The position numbers and the translations under genes were made by a program. Under the pieces are notes generated by a model. The model ran no database searches, was not told the origin of the DNA, and saw nothing but the letters and a program-made list of their open reading frames with translations. From Bradyrhizobium lupini (GTDB taxonomy: Bacteria > Pseudomonadota > Alphaproteobacteria > Rhizobiales > Xanthobacteraceae), in the NCBI RefSeq assembly GCF_040939785.1, contig NZ_CP162553.1:7762319-7826318 (forward strand): DNA of 64,000 bases, written 5' to 3'. Below, piece by piece: positions 1 through 7,321 of the stretch (its first letter is position 1; each line of letters starts with the position of its first letter).

Positions 1-880
1 GGACGTGCATCGTGCCGGCGGCATCATGGGCATCCTGGGCGAGCTCGACCGCGCCGGCCTGATCGACACGTCGGTCTCGACCGTGCACGCGCCGACCATG
101 AGCGACGCGCTGGAGCGCTGGGACATCAAGCGCTCCAGGAGCGAGTCTGTCCGCACCTTCTTCCGGGCGTCGCCCGGCGGCATCCCGACCCAGGTCGCCT
201 TCAGCCAGGAGCGCCGCTACGACGAGCTCGATACCGACCGCGAGAAGGGCGTGGTCCGCAACCTCGAGCACGCCTTCAGCAAGGACGGCGGCCTCGCCGT
301 GCTCTACGGCAATCTCGCGCAGGACGGCTGCATTGTGAAGACCGCCGGCGTCGACGCCTCGATCCTGAAATTCTCCGGCCCCGCCCGCGTATTCGAAAGC
401 CAGGACGCCGCCGTGGAAGGCATTCTGGGCGGCAAGGTCGTTGCCGGCGAGGTCGTGGTGATCATCTATGAAGGCCCGCGCGGCGGTCCCGGCATGCAGG
501 AGATGCTGTATCCGACCAGCTATCTGAAATCGATGGGCCTCGGCAAAGCCTGCGCGCTCGTCACCGACGGACGCTTCTCGGGCGGCTCGTCGGGCCTGTC
601 GATCGGCCATCTGTCGCCGGAAGCGGCCGAAGGCGGCAACATCGGTCTGGTCAGGACCGGCGATCGCATCGCCATCGACATCCCGAACCGCAGCATCACG
701 CTGGAGGTCTTCGACGAGGAGCTCGCCAGGCGCCGCGCCGTGGAAGAGGCGAAGGGCGATGCCGCATGGCAGGCGATCGGCCGCAAGCGCAACGTCTCGA
801 CCGCGCTTCAGGCCTACGCCGCGCTCACCACCAGCGCCGCGCGCGGCGCGGTGCGCGAGGTGAAGCGGCGCTCGAAGTAA
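1..880 (+). CDS. ilvD: Dihydroxy-acid dehydratase, C-terminal part (5' end outside window)
   Basis: IlvD dehydrates 2,3-dihydroxy-3-methylbutanoate and -pentanoate to the 2-keto acids of valine and isoleucine synthesis; it is a cytosolic Fe-S enzyme. About 292 residues are visible, roughly the last half of a protein of about 610 residues in the long E. coli-like subfamily. The frame is open to the window edge, so the gene starts upstream. Family landmarks are [13 protein letters not shown] at the start of the visible part and [11 protein letters not shown] followed by IGHLSPEA near the C-terminus. The gene ends with TAA and is followed by a strong hairpin terminator at 941. Confidence 0.95.
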   Translation, partial: DVHRAGGIMGILGELDRAGLIDTSVSTVHAPTMSDALERWDIKRSRSESVRTFFRASPGGIPTQVAFSQERRYDELDTDREKGVVRNLEHAFSKDGGLAVLYGNLAQDGCIVKTAGVDASILKFSGPARVFESQDAAVEGILGGKVVAGEVVVIIYEGPRGGPGMQEMLYPTSYLKSMGLGKACALVTDGRFSGGSSGLSIGHLSPEAAEGGNIGLVRTGDRIAIDIPNRSITLEVFDEELARRRAVEEAKGDAAWQAIGRKRNVSTALQAYAALTTSAARGAVREVKRRSK

Positions 881-940
881 GTGCGTCACGTGCGGGTGTG
901 ATCGCAAGCATCACGCATCGCGCATGGTCAACAAGTTCTG

Positions 941-967
941 AACGGCCGGCGCAAGCCGGCCGTTTGC
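941..967 (+). terminator. Rho-independent terminator after ilvD
   Basis: A perfect 10-bp inverted repeat (AACGGCCGGC / GCCGGCCGTT) with a GCAA loop lies 60 bases after the ilvD stop. It is followed by a short T-rich stretch. It separates ilvD from the next gene. Confidence 0.75.
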
Positions 968-1067
968 ATTAAGGATGCCCCGATGAACTTCGGCAGCTCA
1001 GAATTTTGCGGCGTATACTGCCATCGATCTTCGCAAATCCGTTTCGGGCAATTGGGGCACCACAATA

Positions 1068-1442
1068 ATGTCTCGCACTCTCGCTGTCGTTTTCTCAACA
1101 GTCGTCGCTGCGATTTCAATGACCGGCGCGGCTTCCGCCGGCTGCTACAATTGCTACACGCCGCCGCCGTGCACGACCTGCTACCAGCAGCAATACGTGC
1201 AGCCGCAATACCGCACCGTCGACGAGACCGTGATGGTGTCGCCCGGCTCCGTCGTGGCGCACCGCGCACCGGCGCAGTACCGCACCGTGATGGTGCCGCA
1301 GACCGTGATGGTGGCGCCGCCGAGCGTCCAGTACGAGCGCATCCCGCCGCAATACGCCACGCGCCAGCGCGTCGAGATGGTCCAGCCGGGCTATTCCTAT
1401 TACGCCCCGGTGCAGATGAACTGTGCCTCCTGCGGGTACTGA
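1068..1442 (+). CDS. Small secreted Cys/Tyr/Pro-rich protein
   Basis: The protein has 124 residues and an N-terminal Sec signal peptide (about residues 1-24, ending AASA-G). The mature part opens with a cysteine cluster (CYNCYTPPPCTTCY) and continues as a low-complexity Gln/Tyr/Pro/Val stretch. A short unit of the form QYRTV-x-ET/PQTVMV is repeated. A last Cys pair (CASCGY) ends the chain. Similar periplasmic or surface proteins are common in Bradyrhizobium, but I know of no assigned function. The start codon is the ATG that gives the signal peptide. Confidence 0.75.
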   Translation: MSRTLAVVFSTVVAAISMTGAASAGCYNCYTPPPCTTCYQQQYVQPQYRTVDETVMVSPGSVVAHRAPAQYRTVMVPQTVMVAPPSVQYERIPPQYATRQRVEMVQPGYSYYAPVQMNCASCGY

Positions 1443-1679
1443 GCCAAGCTAGCTTACGAAGAATTCAAGCGGCGCTCCCAACGGAGGCGACTCCAAGCCG
1501 GGCCTCGCAACCGGCGACGCCCTGGGAGATGTCGCCAGTGTCCGGGACCGCCGAGAGGGCATAGGGTAAGGGAACAGGCTGACGCTCGCCTGACAGATCC
1601 GATGCCGGGGAAGGGGCGGGCGCCAACTTCGCGTTGCCATGCGCCGTCGACTGCGTTAAGCGACAGCAATTCCGAACTT

Positions 1680-1769
1680 GGAAGGGTGGCCGAGTGGTTT
1701 AAGGCACCGGTCTTGAAAACCGGCGTGCCCGCAAGGGTACCGTGGGTTCGAATCCCACCCCTTCCGCCA
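1680..1769 (+). tRNA. tRNA-Ser (anticodon UGA)
   Basis: This is a 90-nt class II tRNA with encoded CCA. The acceptor arm GGAAGGG (1680-1686) pairs with CCCTTCC (1759-1765), followed by discriminator G and CCA. The anticodon stem-loop CCGGT-CTTGAAA-ACCGG gives anticodon TGA. A long variable arm (GTGCCCGCAAGGGTAC) and a T-loop TTCGAAT are present, as expected for tRNA-Ser. Its 3' end is the apparent target of an integrated element. Confidence 0.97.
1756..1769 (+). repeat. Candidate att site, copy 1 (tRNA-Ser 3' end)
   Basis: The last 14 bases of the tRNA (CACCCCTTCCGCCA) recur exactly at 3276-3289, and 12 of them recur at 5605-5616. tRNA 3' ends are the classic target of tyrosine-recombinase integrases, so this is read as the left or intact att copy. 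Confidence 0.6.
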
Positions 1770-1784
1770 AAACACCAGCAAAAT

Positions 1785-1964
1785 CAGCTACTTAGACTTG
1801 TAGATTGGCTCCAGCGCACAATCGAACGTACAATCAGCGCGCGCTATCGCGAGCCCGACATTGAGTCAATCTGCCGCACGTTGGCGGCCCAGACTGACGA
1901 TCCGGTAGAGCGCGCGGCGCTGCTGGAGATCGCCGGCAACTACAGGAAAGCCCCGCCATGTTGA
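1785..1964 (+). pseudogene. Start-less ORF fragment just after the tRNA
   Basis: An open frame directly downstream of the tRNA encodes a helical sequence (TIERTISARYREPDIESI, later DDPVERAALLEIA). It resembles the small Bradyrhizobium proteins with a motif like xDPxxRAxLLxIAxxY. There is no ATG, GTG or TTG at its beginning; the frame simply runs in from the tRNA gene. It is best read as the truncated end of a small accessory gene left by integration or deletion. I know of no function. Confidence 0.35.
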
Positions 1965-2141
1965 GGCGGCGCGAAGGGCCGCCAGGTGAGGCAACAGGGG
2001 TCCTCTGAAGGGCCGAGAACCTACGGCGAATTGACTATCTATTCTTGCGGAACCGGCGCCTAGTAATTCCATCACCGGCCCATCACGGCATATATCGGTG
2101 ACTGAGAGCCACGTGCTCCCGCCAAATACGCGGAGCCATCT

Positions 2142-2327
2142 ATGGTCAAGCTCATCCCTTCTCTCACTGAACGCCTAACTCAAATGGCGAGCGCCGCTCG
2201 AACCCGGGCCGAAGCAACGCCTCCGGGGCCAAAGCGGGAAGCTCTTTTGAAGGCCTCGCAGCTCAGTGAGAACGCGCTGCATATTCAGCAATGGCTGAGC
2301 TCCACGAGCTTGCGAAAGCCAACGTAA
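2142..2327 (+). CDS. Small hypothetical protein, Bradyrhizobium family
   Basis: The 61-residue cytosolic protein starts at an ATG with GGAG six bases upstream. It contains the pattern PPGPKREALLKASQLSENA followed by a WLSS segment near the C-terminus. I recognise this as a widespread but uncharacterised family of roughly 60-70 residue Bradyrhizobium proteins (PPGPERDxLLxKARQAxxA...W). It is predicted to be helical without a signal peptide or membrane segment. It lies inside the island-like region. Confidence 0.6.
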   Translation: MVKLIPSLTERLTQMASAARTRAEATPPGPKREALLKASQLSENALHIQQWLSSTSLRKPT

Positions 2328-2480
2328 CGATGGGTTCGCAAAGGCCCGCCAGCGTGAACCGGCGCATACGGCCGCCAACTAAGGCAACGTACTTCTACGT
2401 GTTCCGCTTATAAATACACGCGCAAGGAACAAACGAAGATTTATTATTAGCGCAATCTGTTCTCGCCCGGAGAACAACGG

Positions 2481-2503
2481 GCCCGCCGTGAACCGGCGGG
2501 CCT
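2481..2503 (-). terminator. Hairpin at the 3' end of the minus-strand gene
   Basis: A perfect 9-bp inverted repeat (GGCCCGCCG / CGGCGGGCC, 5-base loop) starts seven bases beyond the stop of the gene at 2510-3046. On the minus strand it is followed by CGTTGTTCTCC, so the T-run is weak. A terminator role is likely but not certain. Confidence 0.5.
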
Positions 2504-2509
2504 GGAGGC

Positions 2510-3046
2510 TCAGGCTTCGCCCTTCGTCGGGGCAGCCATTGCGGCCAGATCCATCGCGACGGAAACTGAAATCACCGGATCGACATGGCGTAGGTGCGGC
2601 TGCCTGACGTCCTCAAAGACATAGATCATGCAAGCTTTGAGGCACAATTCGGCAAGGTCGCGGACCTTGACGTTCGCCAAGGCAAGTTGTGCGGCCTTGA
2701 AGGCGTCGCGCGCCTTCTGATGCGCATCGAAGACCGCATCATAGTTGATCTCGTCCATGTGCTTATCGTAGCGCCGGCAATACTTCTTGTGAGCGCGGTG
2801 GGCGCCCGGCTGCGGATTGGCTTTTTGCCATTCGCCGCAAGCCTTCCATACCCTTTGGAAGTCCGCAGCCGTCAGCTTCAAGGCCTCGTTCGCTTCATCG
2901 AGCTTGTAATAGGCCTCGCGCATTGCGTCGCCGCATTGGGAGCCATCGAAGGCAAGCTTTGGCACGCTGGCTGGAAGCGACGAGGCCAGCGCTTCTAGAG
3001 GCATGCTGGCTACGGAGGCTGCTGCTGCGCCGACGAATACGTTCAT
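2510..3046 (-). CDS. Hypothetical protein with putative signal sequence
   Basis: From the ATG at 3046 the protein has 178 residues. An earlier in-frame start at 3100 is possible but would add an unconvincing Arg/Cys-rich leader. The N-terminus (MNVFVGAAAASVASMPLEAL) is hydrophobic and signal-like. The rest is charged and helical, with a CxxW-type segment (KACGEWQKANPQPG) and a Lys/Arg-rich stretch (HRAHKKYCRRYDKH). I associate this MNVF... type with accessory regions of Bradyrhizobium genomes. No function is known to me. Confidence 0.6.
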   Translation of the reverse strand: MNVFVGAAAASVASMPLEALASSLPASVPKLAFDGSQCGDAMREAYYKLDEANEALKLTAADFQRVWKACGEWQKANPQPGAHRAHKKYCRRYDKHMDEINYDAVFDAHQKARDAFKAAQLALANVKVRDLAELCLKACMIYVFEDVRQPHLRHVDPVISVSVAMDLAAMAAPTKGEA

Positions 3047-3060
3047 GATTGATCGCCCGC

Positions 3061-3270
3061 ATGGGGCGAGATCAGCACGACACCGACGAACTCCCGGCAA
3101 TGGAGCGACTGTGCCGCGACCTGGTGGAGGAGAGCAGGGTGACAGGCGAGGCCGGCGCGCTGCTTAAGATGGCCGAAAACTTCGGCCGTGAGGTTGCGAG
3201 ACTAACCGTGGATAGGACCGTAGATTGTTCTCGGCGCAGGTGGAAAAGACGAGCGATTCAGCGAGGTTGA
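3061..3270 (+). CDS. Possible small accessory ORF
   Basis: The ATG at 3061 opens a 69-codon frame beginning MGRDQHDTDELPAMERLCRD and containing LLKMAENFGREVARL, which is plausible helical protein sequence. After about residue 52 the frame turns Arg-rich (CSRRRWKRRAIQRG) and ends six bases before the second tRNA-Ser repeat. The end may therefore be created by the recombination junction. It is divergent from the gene at 2510-3046. There is no convincing ribosome binding site, so this may be a truncated gene. Confidence 0.3.
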   Translation: MGRDQHDTDELPAMERLCRDLVEESRVTGEAGALLKMAENFGREVARLTVDRTVDCSRRRWKRRAIQRG

Positions 3271-3275
3271 GCGGG

Positions 3276-3289
3276 CACCCCTTCCGCCA
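3276..3289 (+). repeat. Candidate att site, copy 2
   Basis: CACCCCTTCCGCCA is an exact 14-base copy of the tRNA-Ser 3' end at 1756-1769, in the same orientation, 1520 bases downstream. It could be the right end of one island and the left end of a second. Confidence 0.55.
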
Positions 3290-3304
3290 CCTCCTAGTCC
3301 AATA

Positions 3305-3582
3305 GTGCCCAATCCGTCTTTCTGTTTCGAAGAAGCGCTTGATCTAAAACGGTTGGGTTCGTTGCTTGGGTTTGGTGGCAGCGCGGGCTCCAGCAGCGTG
3401 CCCACGTGGTCTGGTGCCGCTCTCGGCGCCGGAGCGGGCGGCCTCTCCATTCCCATGTTCGCAAGCGGCACCAGTTCGGCCCCGGGTGTACTCGCCATGG
3501 TGGGCGAGAAAGGTCCCGAGCTGGTCAACCTTCCGCGCGGCGCGCAGGTTTTCAAGCCGTCAAGCGCGGAGAATGCTGGAGG
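3305..3582 (+). pseudogene. Phage tail tape-measure protein, C-terminal fragment
   Basis: The frame reads GGLSIPMFASGTSSAPG followed by VGEKGPELVNLPRGAQVF. The GEKGPELVNLPRGAQV pattern is typical of the C-terminal end of lambda-like tail tape-measure (minor tail) proteins, which are normally many hundreds of residues long. Only about 90 residues remain. The frame starts 15 bases after the second tRNA-Ser repeat and runs into unrelated sequence after about 3582. It is therefore a prophage relic cut at the att junction. There are no other tail genes nearby. Confidence 0.55.
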
Positions 3583-3675
3583 ATCAGAGCGGCCCTGCTG
3601 TGGTCATGCAGGACGGTGTGCTGGGAGTAGCTGCCGAACTTGTGGACTGGCCGCTCCGCCGCTACGATTTGCGGC

Positions 3676-4011
3676 ATGGGACAGACCAAAAAGCTGATCG
3701 ATTGCCACGACTGTGACCACCCGGTTTCACCGAGTGCGTCGGCCTGTCCAAATTGCGGCTCGAAGGTGCCGTTCGGTCCTCCCGTTCTTCACCGCAAAAG
3801 GCCCCCGGTCTATAACATCGAGGCGCGCAACGACCGCAACATGGTCGTCTTTGCCGTGACGCTGGGAGGCTTAGGCGCAGCTTACGGATTTGCGACAAGC
3901 GCAGGGCCGCTTAGCGCTGCGCTGCTGGTCACATCGTACGGCATGCTGGGTGTGTTGGTAGGCGTCCCGCTTGCGGCGTTGTTCAACGTCACGCGCCGGC
4001 TGTGGCGGTAG
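3676..4011 (+). CDS. Zinc-ribbon membrane protein
   Basis: Starting at the ATG at 3676 (MGQTKKLIDC), the 111-residue protein has an N-terminal zinc ribbon with two CxxC pairs: CHDC at residue 10 onward and CPNC at about 24. It continues into a linker and two hydrophobic segments (about residues 55-75 and 80-100), ending in a basic tail. Zinc-ribbon plus transmembrane proteins of this kind are frequent accessory proteins of unknown role. The first cysteines resemble the rubredoxin-like knuckle of DUF-type zinc-ribbon domains. Confidence 0.6.
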   Translation: MGQTKKLIDCHDCDHPVSPSASACPNCGSKVPFGPPVLHRKRPPVYNIEARNDRNMVVFAVTLGGLGAAYGFATSAGPLSAALLVTSYGMLGVLVGVPLAALFNVTRRLWR

Positions 4012-4238
4012 CGACCTCCGAATCTGGGAAGTCTACGTACCAGCCCAGCGTCGCTCCCGGCGCTCTCATCCGCAATGAGCATGGGCCCTAGTAAGGAAGC
4101 GGTGCCATTTCCACACCCGAGTGACAATCCGGGCCACCCCGAATTCCGGTAGTCGTACGGAATCCTTTTTCGGAACACGGTGTTCTACTGTGAGAACACC
4201 GGCGAGATTTAAGTACCAGTTTCTAATTTGCCCGGGAT

Positions 4239-4287
4239 GGCCGCAGTGGGGGCTGGAACCACCCTGCGGCCTTTCGCTTTAGCGAAA
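4239..4287. repeat. Two adjacent inverted repeats
   Basis: GGCCGCAG (4239-4246) pairs with CTGCGGCC (4264-4271). TTTCGC (4272-4277) pairs with GCGAAA (4282-4287) across a TTTA loop. The two hairpins abut. They sit in the gene-free stretch 4012-4340, in which I see nothing else. They could be a terminator for the zinc-ribbon gene or a small structured RNA. Confidence 0.4.
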
Positions 4288-4340
4288 CCCATTTCTAAGT
4301 TGAGCCGTACCGTCTCGGAGGCGAAGTCGGCGGAGAATTC

Positions 4341-4505
4341 GTGAGCATTCAAATCATTATAGCCGCCATGTTGGAGCGCGAGCTAGCGGCGCGCGGCGTG
4401 CAATCGTTGGGACCTTCCGATTGCATGGAGATCGTCGAGAACCTGCTTGAGCGCTTGAAAGATCTGGATCGGGAGTTAGCTGCGCGAGGCGCAACGCGGC
4501 GGTAG
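4341..4505 (+). CDS. 54-residue hypothetical protein
   Basis: A GTG at 4341, preceded by GGAG with a five-base spacer, opens a 54-codon frame (MSIQIIIAAMLERELAARGV, then a segment with CMEIVENLLERLKDLD). The composition is that of a real amphipathic helical protein, and two copies of a RELAARG-like stretch occur near both ends. It has no signal or membrane segment and no known function. It lies in the accessory region. Confidence 0.45.
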   Translation: MSIQIIIAAMLERELAARGVQSLGPSDCMEIVENLLERLKDLDRELAARGATRR

Positions 4506-4706
4506 GCTGATGGACAGACGGCCCCGGGGTCGGAAGGGCCGGGGACTGGTTAGACCGAGGCCGCTACGCGGGAGCTTTGGCATTCTCTTGTTCACGATGC
4601 AGGTCCGCAGGAGTCGCAATCGATCGCGGATCGACATTTGCGATTGCGGTCTGGCAGGCGAGCAATCCGGTCATCGGGACGCGTCGCGCCGTGAGCACGA
4701 TGAGTT

Positions 4707-4955
4707 TTAGATCGTCTTCCGGTGTCCAATGGTCAGTGCGTATTTGTCCGCTCCAGGCTCAAGATGCTGAGGCCAGTCAATTGCCGTGCAGAACAAGCCG
4801 CGTCGCTCGATTTCCCGTGCAAGAGCTTCCGCGCGCAGCCTCGCTGGCAATCCGACAAAACGCGCGCCGGCTAGCCTATCTGCTTGAACCTCTTGGCGAA
4901 TGAACTCGTGCATCCGCAGAATGAAGTGGTCAGAGAGGCCTTCGAATTCGCTCAT
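4707..4955 (-). CDS. Small hypothetical protein (MSEFEGLSDHFIL type)
   Basis: Reading from the ATG at 4955, the protein has 82 residues. It begins MSEFEGLSDHFILRMHEFIR, continues with RFVGLPARLRAEALAREIERRG and ends with a pattern like CTAIDWPQHL. I recognise this type (DHFILxMH...RFVGxPAxxRAxxLRxEIxRRGL) as a recurring small Bradyrhizobium family of unknown function. A TTG nine bases upstream would add three residues. It follows the 59-residue membrane protein gene by 14 bases, so the two probably form a short operon. Confidence 0.6.
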   Translation of the reverse strand: MSEFEGLSDHFILRMHEFIRQEVQADRLAGARFVGLPARLRAEALAREIERRGLFCTAIDWPQHLEPGADKYALTIGHRKTI

Positions 4956-4969
4956 GCCAGCCAATCGCG

Positions 4970-5149
4970 TCAGTCAAAGATATAGGCAACCAGAAAGGTG
5001 GATGGCTGCCAAGCGATGAACCCAATCGCCTCCAGCGAAACAGCTGTGGCCAGGAGGGCTACAGCGCTGAAGGTGAGGGGAATGACGAGATCAAAAAAGT
5101 TGTGGGGCTCGTCTGCATCTGCAGTTTGAAATGCGGTTCTATTGGACAT
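4970..5149 (-). CDS. 59-residue membrane protein
   Basis: The ATG at 5149 is preceded on the minus strand by AGAGGAA at good spacing, an unusually clear ribosome binding site for this region. The protein starts MSNRTAFQTADADEPHNFFD. Two hydrophobic stretches follow (about residues 21-38, LVIPLTFSAVALLATAVS, and 41-57, AIGFIAWQPSTFLVAYI), giving one or two membrane spans. It is first in a probable two-gene unit with 4707-4955. I know of no characterised homologue. Confidence 0.55.
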   Translation of the reverse strand: MSNRTAFQTADADEPHNFFDLVIPLTFSAVALLATAVSLEAIGFIAWQPSTFLVAYIFD

Positions 5150-5666
5150 TCGAATATTCCTCTATTCGAGGTCATATCGAGTTCGACGCTCTCAGCCAAA
5201 CGTTCGCTGGGGTTAACCTGACCGCTAAACCTTAACAGCGGGTCCAGTCCCTATGTGTCGCGGCACAAAACCGATCGACGGCCTTGATCAGTGCGTCCTT
5301 CAATCCACCACTCTGCTGCGGCTAACCTCAACAAGCGCAGGGATCAAAGCCGGCTGGCTGCAAGCTCGAAATACTGTGAACACGACGCCGCCGCCAAAGC
5401 CAAGGCGCTCACGCAACCCCGTTCGGCTTGTGGTGGTCTGCTCCCGACAGTGATTTGTCAGTTGCGGTGGAAATCGAGCGAGAGCGCGATTGTAGTGAAG
5501 CCTCGTCTCTGCATTCTATGGTCAGTGCCGCGAGGTCGTGCACCGCACGTAGAAGGAGTGAGGTCCGTTCGAAAAAAGTCGAAGATCAATACAGTTGACA
5601 AGAGACCCCTTCCGCCGGTCTATCCGACCGGGTTCTATCCGTCGGGTTTACCCGGACAGGTGATCG
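5150..5666. other. Stretch without a convincing gene; contains att copy 3
   Basis: About 500 bases lie between the minus-strand 59-residue gene and the DUF2786 gene. Short frames exist but none has both a start signal and protein-like composition. A segment at about 5370-5440 reads KYCEHDAAAKAKALTQ and may be a scrap of a small accessory gene. The only structured element I can support is the partial tRNA-Ser repeat at 5605-5616. Confidence 0.4.
5605..5616 (+). repeat. Candidate att site, copy 3 (partial)
   Basis: ACCCCTTCCGCC is a 12-base exact match to tRNA-Ser positions 1757-1768 in the same orientation. Just downstream (5667) compact gene content resumes, so this is a reasonable outer boundary of the accessory region. 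Being only 12 bases and GC-rich, it could be chance. Confidence 0.4.
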
Positions 5667-6410
5667 GTGAATCAGACATCCAATCCAGCTGCACTCGACA
5701 AGCTGAAGCTCCGCATTCAGGCGTTGCGTTCCAAGACCATCGCCAATGGCTGCACCGAGGACGAGGCGCTGTCTGCGGCCGCCAAGGTCGCCGAACTGCT
5801 GGATCGCCACGATTTGTCGCTGTCCGACGTCGAACTGCGGGCGTCGCCGTGCGAGCGGAAGGTCTACGAGACTTTTCGCAAGAAGCGAATTCCCCTGGAC
5901 GACTGCATCGGGGCGATCGCTCGTTTCTGCGATTGTCGGGTCTGGCGCGAGAAGAACACGGCCGGCGAGAGCAGCTATGTGTTCTTCGGCCTCGGCGCGG
6001 ACATCGAGGTCGCGTATTATCTGGCCGAATTGATCGACGGCGCCGTCCGCGCCGAGCTCGGCCGCTTCAAGACCTCGGTCGACTACAGCAGGTTCCGGCA
6101 CCAGGAGCGGCATCTGGCCAATGCCTCCTTCGCGCTCGGGATGGTGGCGTCCATCGCGGACAGGCTGGTGGCGATCAAGGCCAGTCGCGATCAGATCAAC
6201 GAAAGCACCGGCCGCGGGCTGGTGGTTCTCAAGACGTCGGTGGTCGATGCGGAGTTCGACAAGCTCGACCTGAAGATGCGGACCCAGCGCAGCAGCAGCC
6301 GGATGGTGTCGATGACGGCCTATGAAGCCGGCGGCGCCGCCGGCGCGTCGCTGGCCATCAATCCCGGGCTTGCAGGGTCGCAGTCAAGGACCGCTCCCAA
6401 AGGGAGCTGA
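5667..6410 (+). CDS. DUF2786 / DUF7168 domain protein
   Basis: This is a 247-residue cytosolic protein. Residues 10-55 (LDKLKLRIQALRSKTIANG... EDEALSAAAKVAELLDRHDL) fit the DUF2786 helical domain. The following alpha/beta region (about 60-200, with a CDCRVW segment and a run ending HQERHLANASFALGM) fits the DUF7168-type partner domain found with it in alphaproteobacteria and phages. The function is unknown. The last 30 residues are low complexity (Ala/Gly). It is the first gene past the putative island boundary and might belong to it. Confidence 0.7.
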   Translation: MNQTSNPAALDKLKLRIQALRSKTIANGCTEDEALSAAAKVAELLDRHDLSLSDVELRASPCERKVYETFRKKRIPLDDCIGAIARFCDCRVWREKNTAGESSYVFFGLGADIEVAYYLAELIDGAVRAELGRFKTSVDYSRFRHQERHLANASFALGMVASIADRLVAIKASRDQINESTGRGLVVLKTSVVDAEFDKLDLKMRTQRSSSRMVSMTAYEAGGAAGASLAINPGLAGSQSRTAPKGS

Positions 6411-6451
6411 GCGCGTCGGGGGAGGGCGTGCAGCGTCACCGTCATTGCAGT

Positions 6452-6658
6452 TCAGTCGATGGACTTCTCGAGCTTCTGGGCTGCCCGGAAGTCGTCCATA
6501 TGCTGCAGGTTCGGCCCGTACGCGGCCTCCTTGGTCAGCAGGTGGTAGATCCGGGCCACGACGGTTTGCAGATGTTTCATTCGTCCGCGCGGCATCGCCC
6601 GGGCCTTGCAAAGGGCTCGGACCGCGTGCGCTCGGAAATAATCAAAAGCGTCTGACAT
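6452..6658 (-). CDS. Small conserved hypothetical protein
   Basis: This 68-residue helical protein begins MSDAFDYFRAHAVRALCKAR, with a second conserved stretch VVARIYHLLTKEAAYGPN and a final HMDDFRAAQKLEK. I recognise it as one of the small soluble proteins that recur across Bradyrhizobium genomes (MSDAF-YFRxHA type). Its role is unknown. A weak EcfG-like sequence (AGAAC-N16-CGTT on the minus strand, 6668-6692) lies just upstream, but so close to the ATG that it would leave almost no leader. Confidence 0.65.
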   Translation of the reverse strand: MSDAFDYFRAHAVRALCKARAMPRGRMKHLQTVVARIYHLLTKEAAYGPNLQHMDDFRAAQKLEKSID

Positions 6659-6787
6659 CGCGGACTCAACGTCCCGCGAAACGATTGGTTCTTGGATTGG
6701 TCCTCGTTCGCGCGCCCCAAAGCGCCTCCAGGAACGCTGTCGAATGGGAGAACTTAGCTCGTCACGAAGCTATGGGATGGGCGAGGT

Positions 6788-6886
6788 ATGTTTTTCTCGA
6801 ACCGGCTGGGATGTCTCGGCTCGCTGCTGGTCTCCGGGTTGATCACTCTCGCGCTGCTTGTTCTGTTCGGGATCGTTCGGTTCTAA
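6788..6886 (+). CDS. 32-residue single-span membrane peptide
   Basis: The ATG at 6788 opens a 33-codon frame. Its product begins with a short polar head (MFFSNRLGCLGS) and continues as a single long hydrophobic helix rich in Leu/Val (about residues 13-31), ending FGIVRF. The MFFSN-LGC-GS head is shared, as far as I recall, by very short membrane peptides in other Bradyrhizobium genomes. GGGCGAGG lies just before the start. It lies between other small or stress-type genes. Confidence 0.5.
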   Translation: MFFSNRLGCLGSLLVSGLITLALLVLFGIVRF

Positions 6887-6959
6887 CCGCCCGCGGGTTC
6901 AGGAACCTGGCCCTCGCTGACCCGTTGTTGGCACTCTCGTCCAGCCATGGAGGGCGCCC

Positions 6960-7256
6960 TTGGAAAGTACGATCATCGGAGAATTCGACACGCGCCGCGG
7001 CGCCGAGCTTGCGGTTGAGCATGTCGTGCAGGAATGCGGCGTGCCGCGAAGCGACGTCTTCGTCCAGCCCGTCGGTGGCGCGAACACGTCGGGGACACGC
7101 CCGGCCGGTCCTGACGCCAAGGCCGCGCCTGCGCCGGAGGGACACCAGAAGCTGGAAGGCCGGATCGAGGTCTCCGTGGATTTTCACGGCGATGCGCCTG
7201 AGAAGATCGCGGACGCCTTGAAAGGCGCAGGTGCGAAGACTGTCCGAACCAAGTAG
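6960..7256 (+). CDS. Small conserved hypothetical protein
   Basis: The 98-residue protein starts at a TTG (6960) supported by GGAGG eight bases upstream; no ATG or GTG is available nearby in frame. It opens with a beta-alpha pattern (STIIGEFDTRRGAELAVEH) and ends with a second one (EVSVDFHGDAPEKIADALKG), separated by a flexible Gly/Pro/Ala linker. This suggests a small two-strand/helix repeat fold such as the Q10-like stress proteins that monitor a residue pair (FDTRxxAExAVEHL type). The function is unknown. Confidence 0.65.
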   Translation: MESTIIGEFDTRRGAELAVEHVVQECGVPRSDVFVQPVGGANTSGTRPAGPDAKAAPAPEGHQKLEGRIEVSVDFHGDAPEKIADALKGAGAKTVRTK

Positions 7257-7321
7257 CGGCAATGGGCGACTGTGGCGCCGGAATCCGCGCACGCTGAACG
7301 GCCACTCTGGTTCTGAGTCGG

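Larger units (their letters stand above)
1770..5604. mobile_element. Decayed tRNA-Ser-associated genomic island (no integrase left)
   Basis: The stretch is bounded by the tRNA-Ser 3' end and two downstream partial copies of it. It holds only small accessory ORFs on both strands, a phage tail tape-measure fragment, ORFs without start codons and AT-rich patches (for example around 2390-2460), unlike the dense GC-rich neighbours. The middle repeat at 3276 divides it into about 1.5 kb and 2.3 kb parts, suggesting two successive integrations at the same tRNA. No integrase, excisionase or replication gene is visible, so the element is probably immobile. The boundaries are inferred from the repeats. 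Confidence 0.55.

Noticed and set aside
941..967. GAAC-N17-CGTT pattern resembling an EcfG promoter
   Set aside because: It is formed by the two arms of the ilvD terminator hairpin and lacks the first G of the -35 box.
1443..1679. Possible structured RNA between the secreted protein gene and tRNA-Ser
   Set aside because: Some short inverted repeats are visible, but I could not fit it to 6S, SRP, tmRNA or RNase P RNA.
1770..5666. Defence system or active prophage in the accessory region
   Set aside because: No nuclease, helicase, methylase, integrase, terminase or structural cluster; only a tape-measure scrap and small orphans.
6668..6692. AGAAC-N16-CGTT on the minus strand before the 68-residue gene
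   Set aside because: One mismatch in the -35 box, and the -10 lies only about ten bases from the ATG; recorded as weak only.
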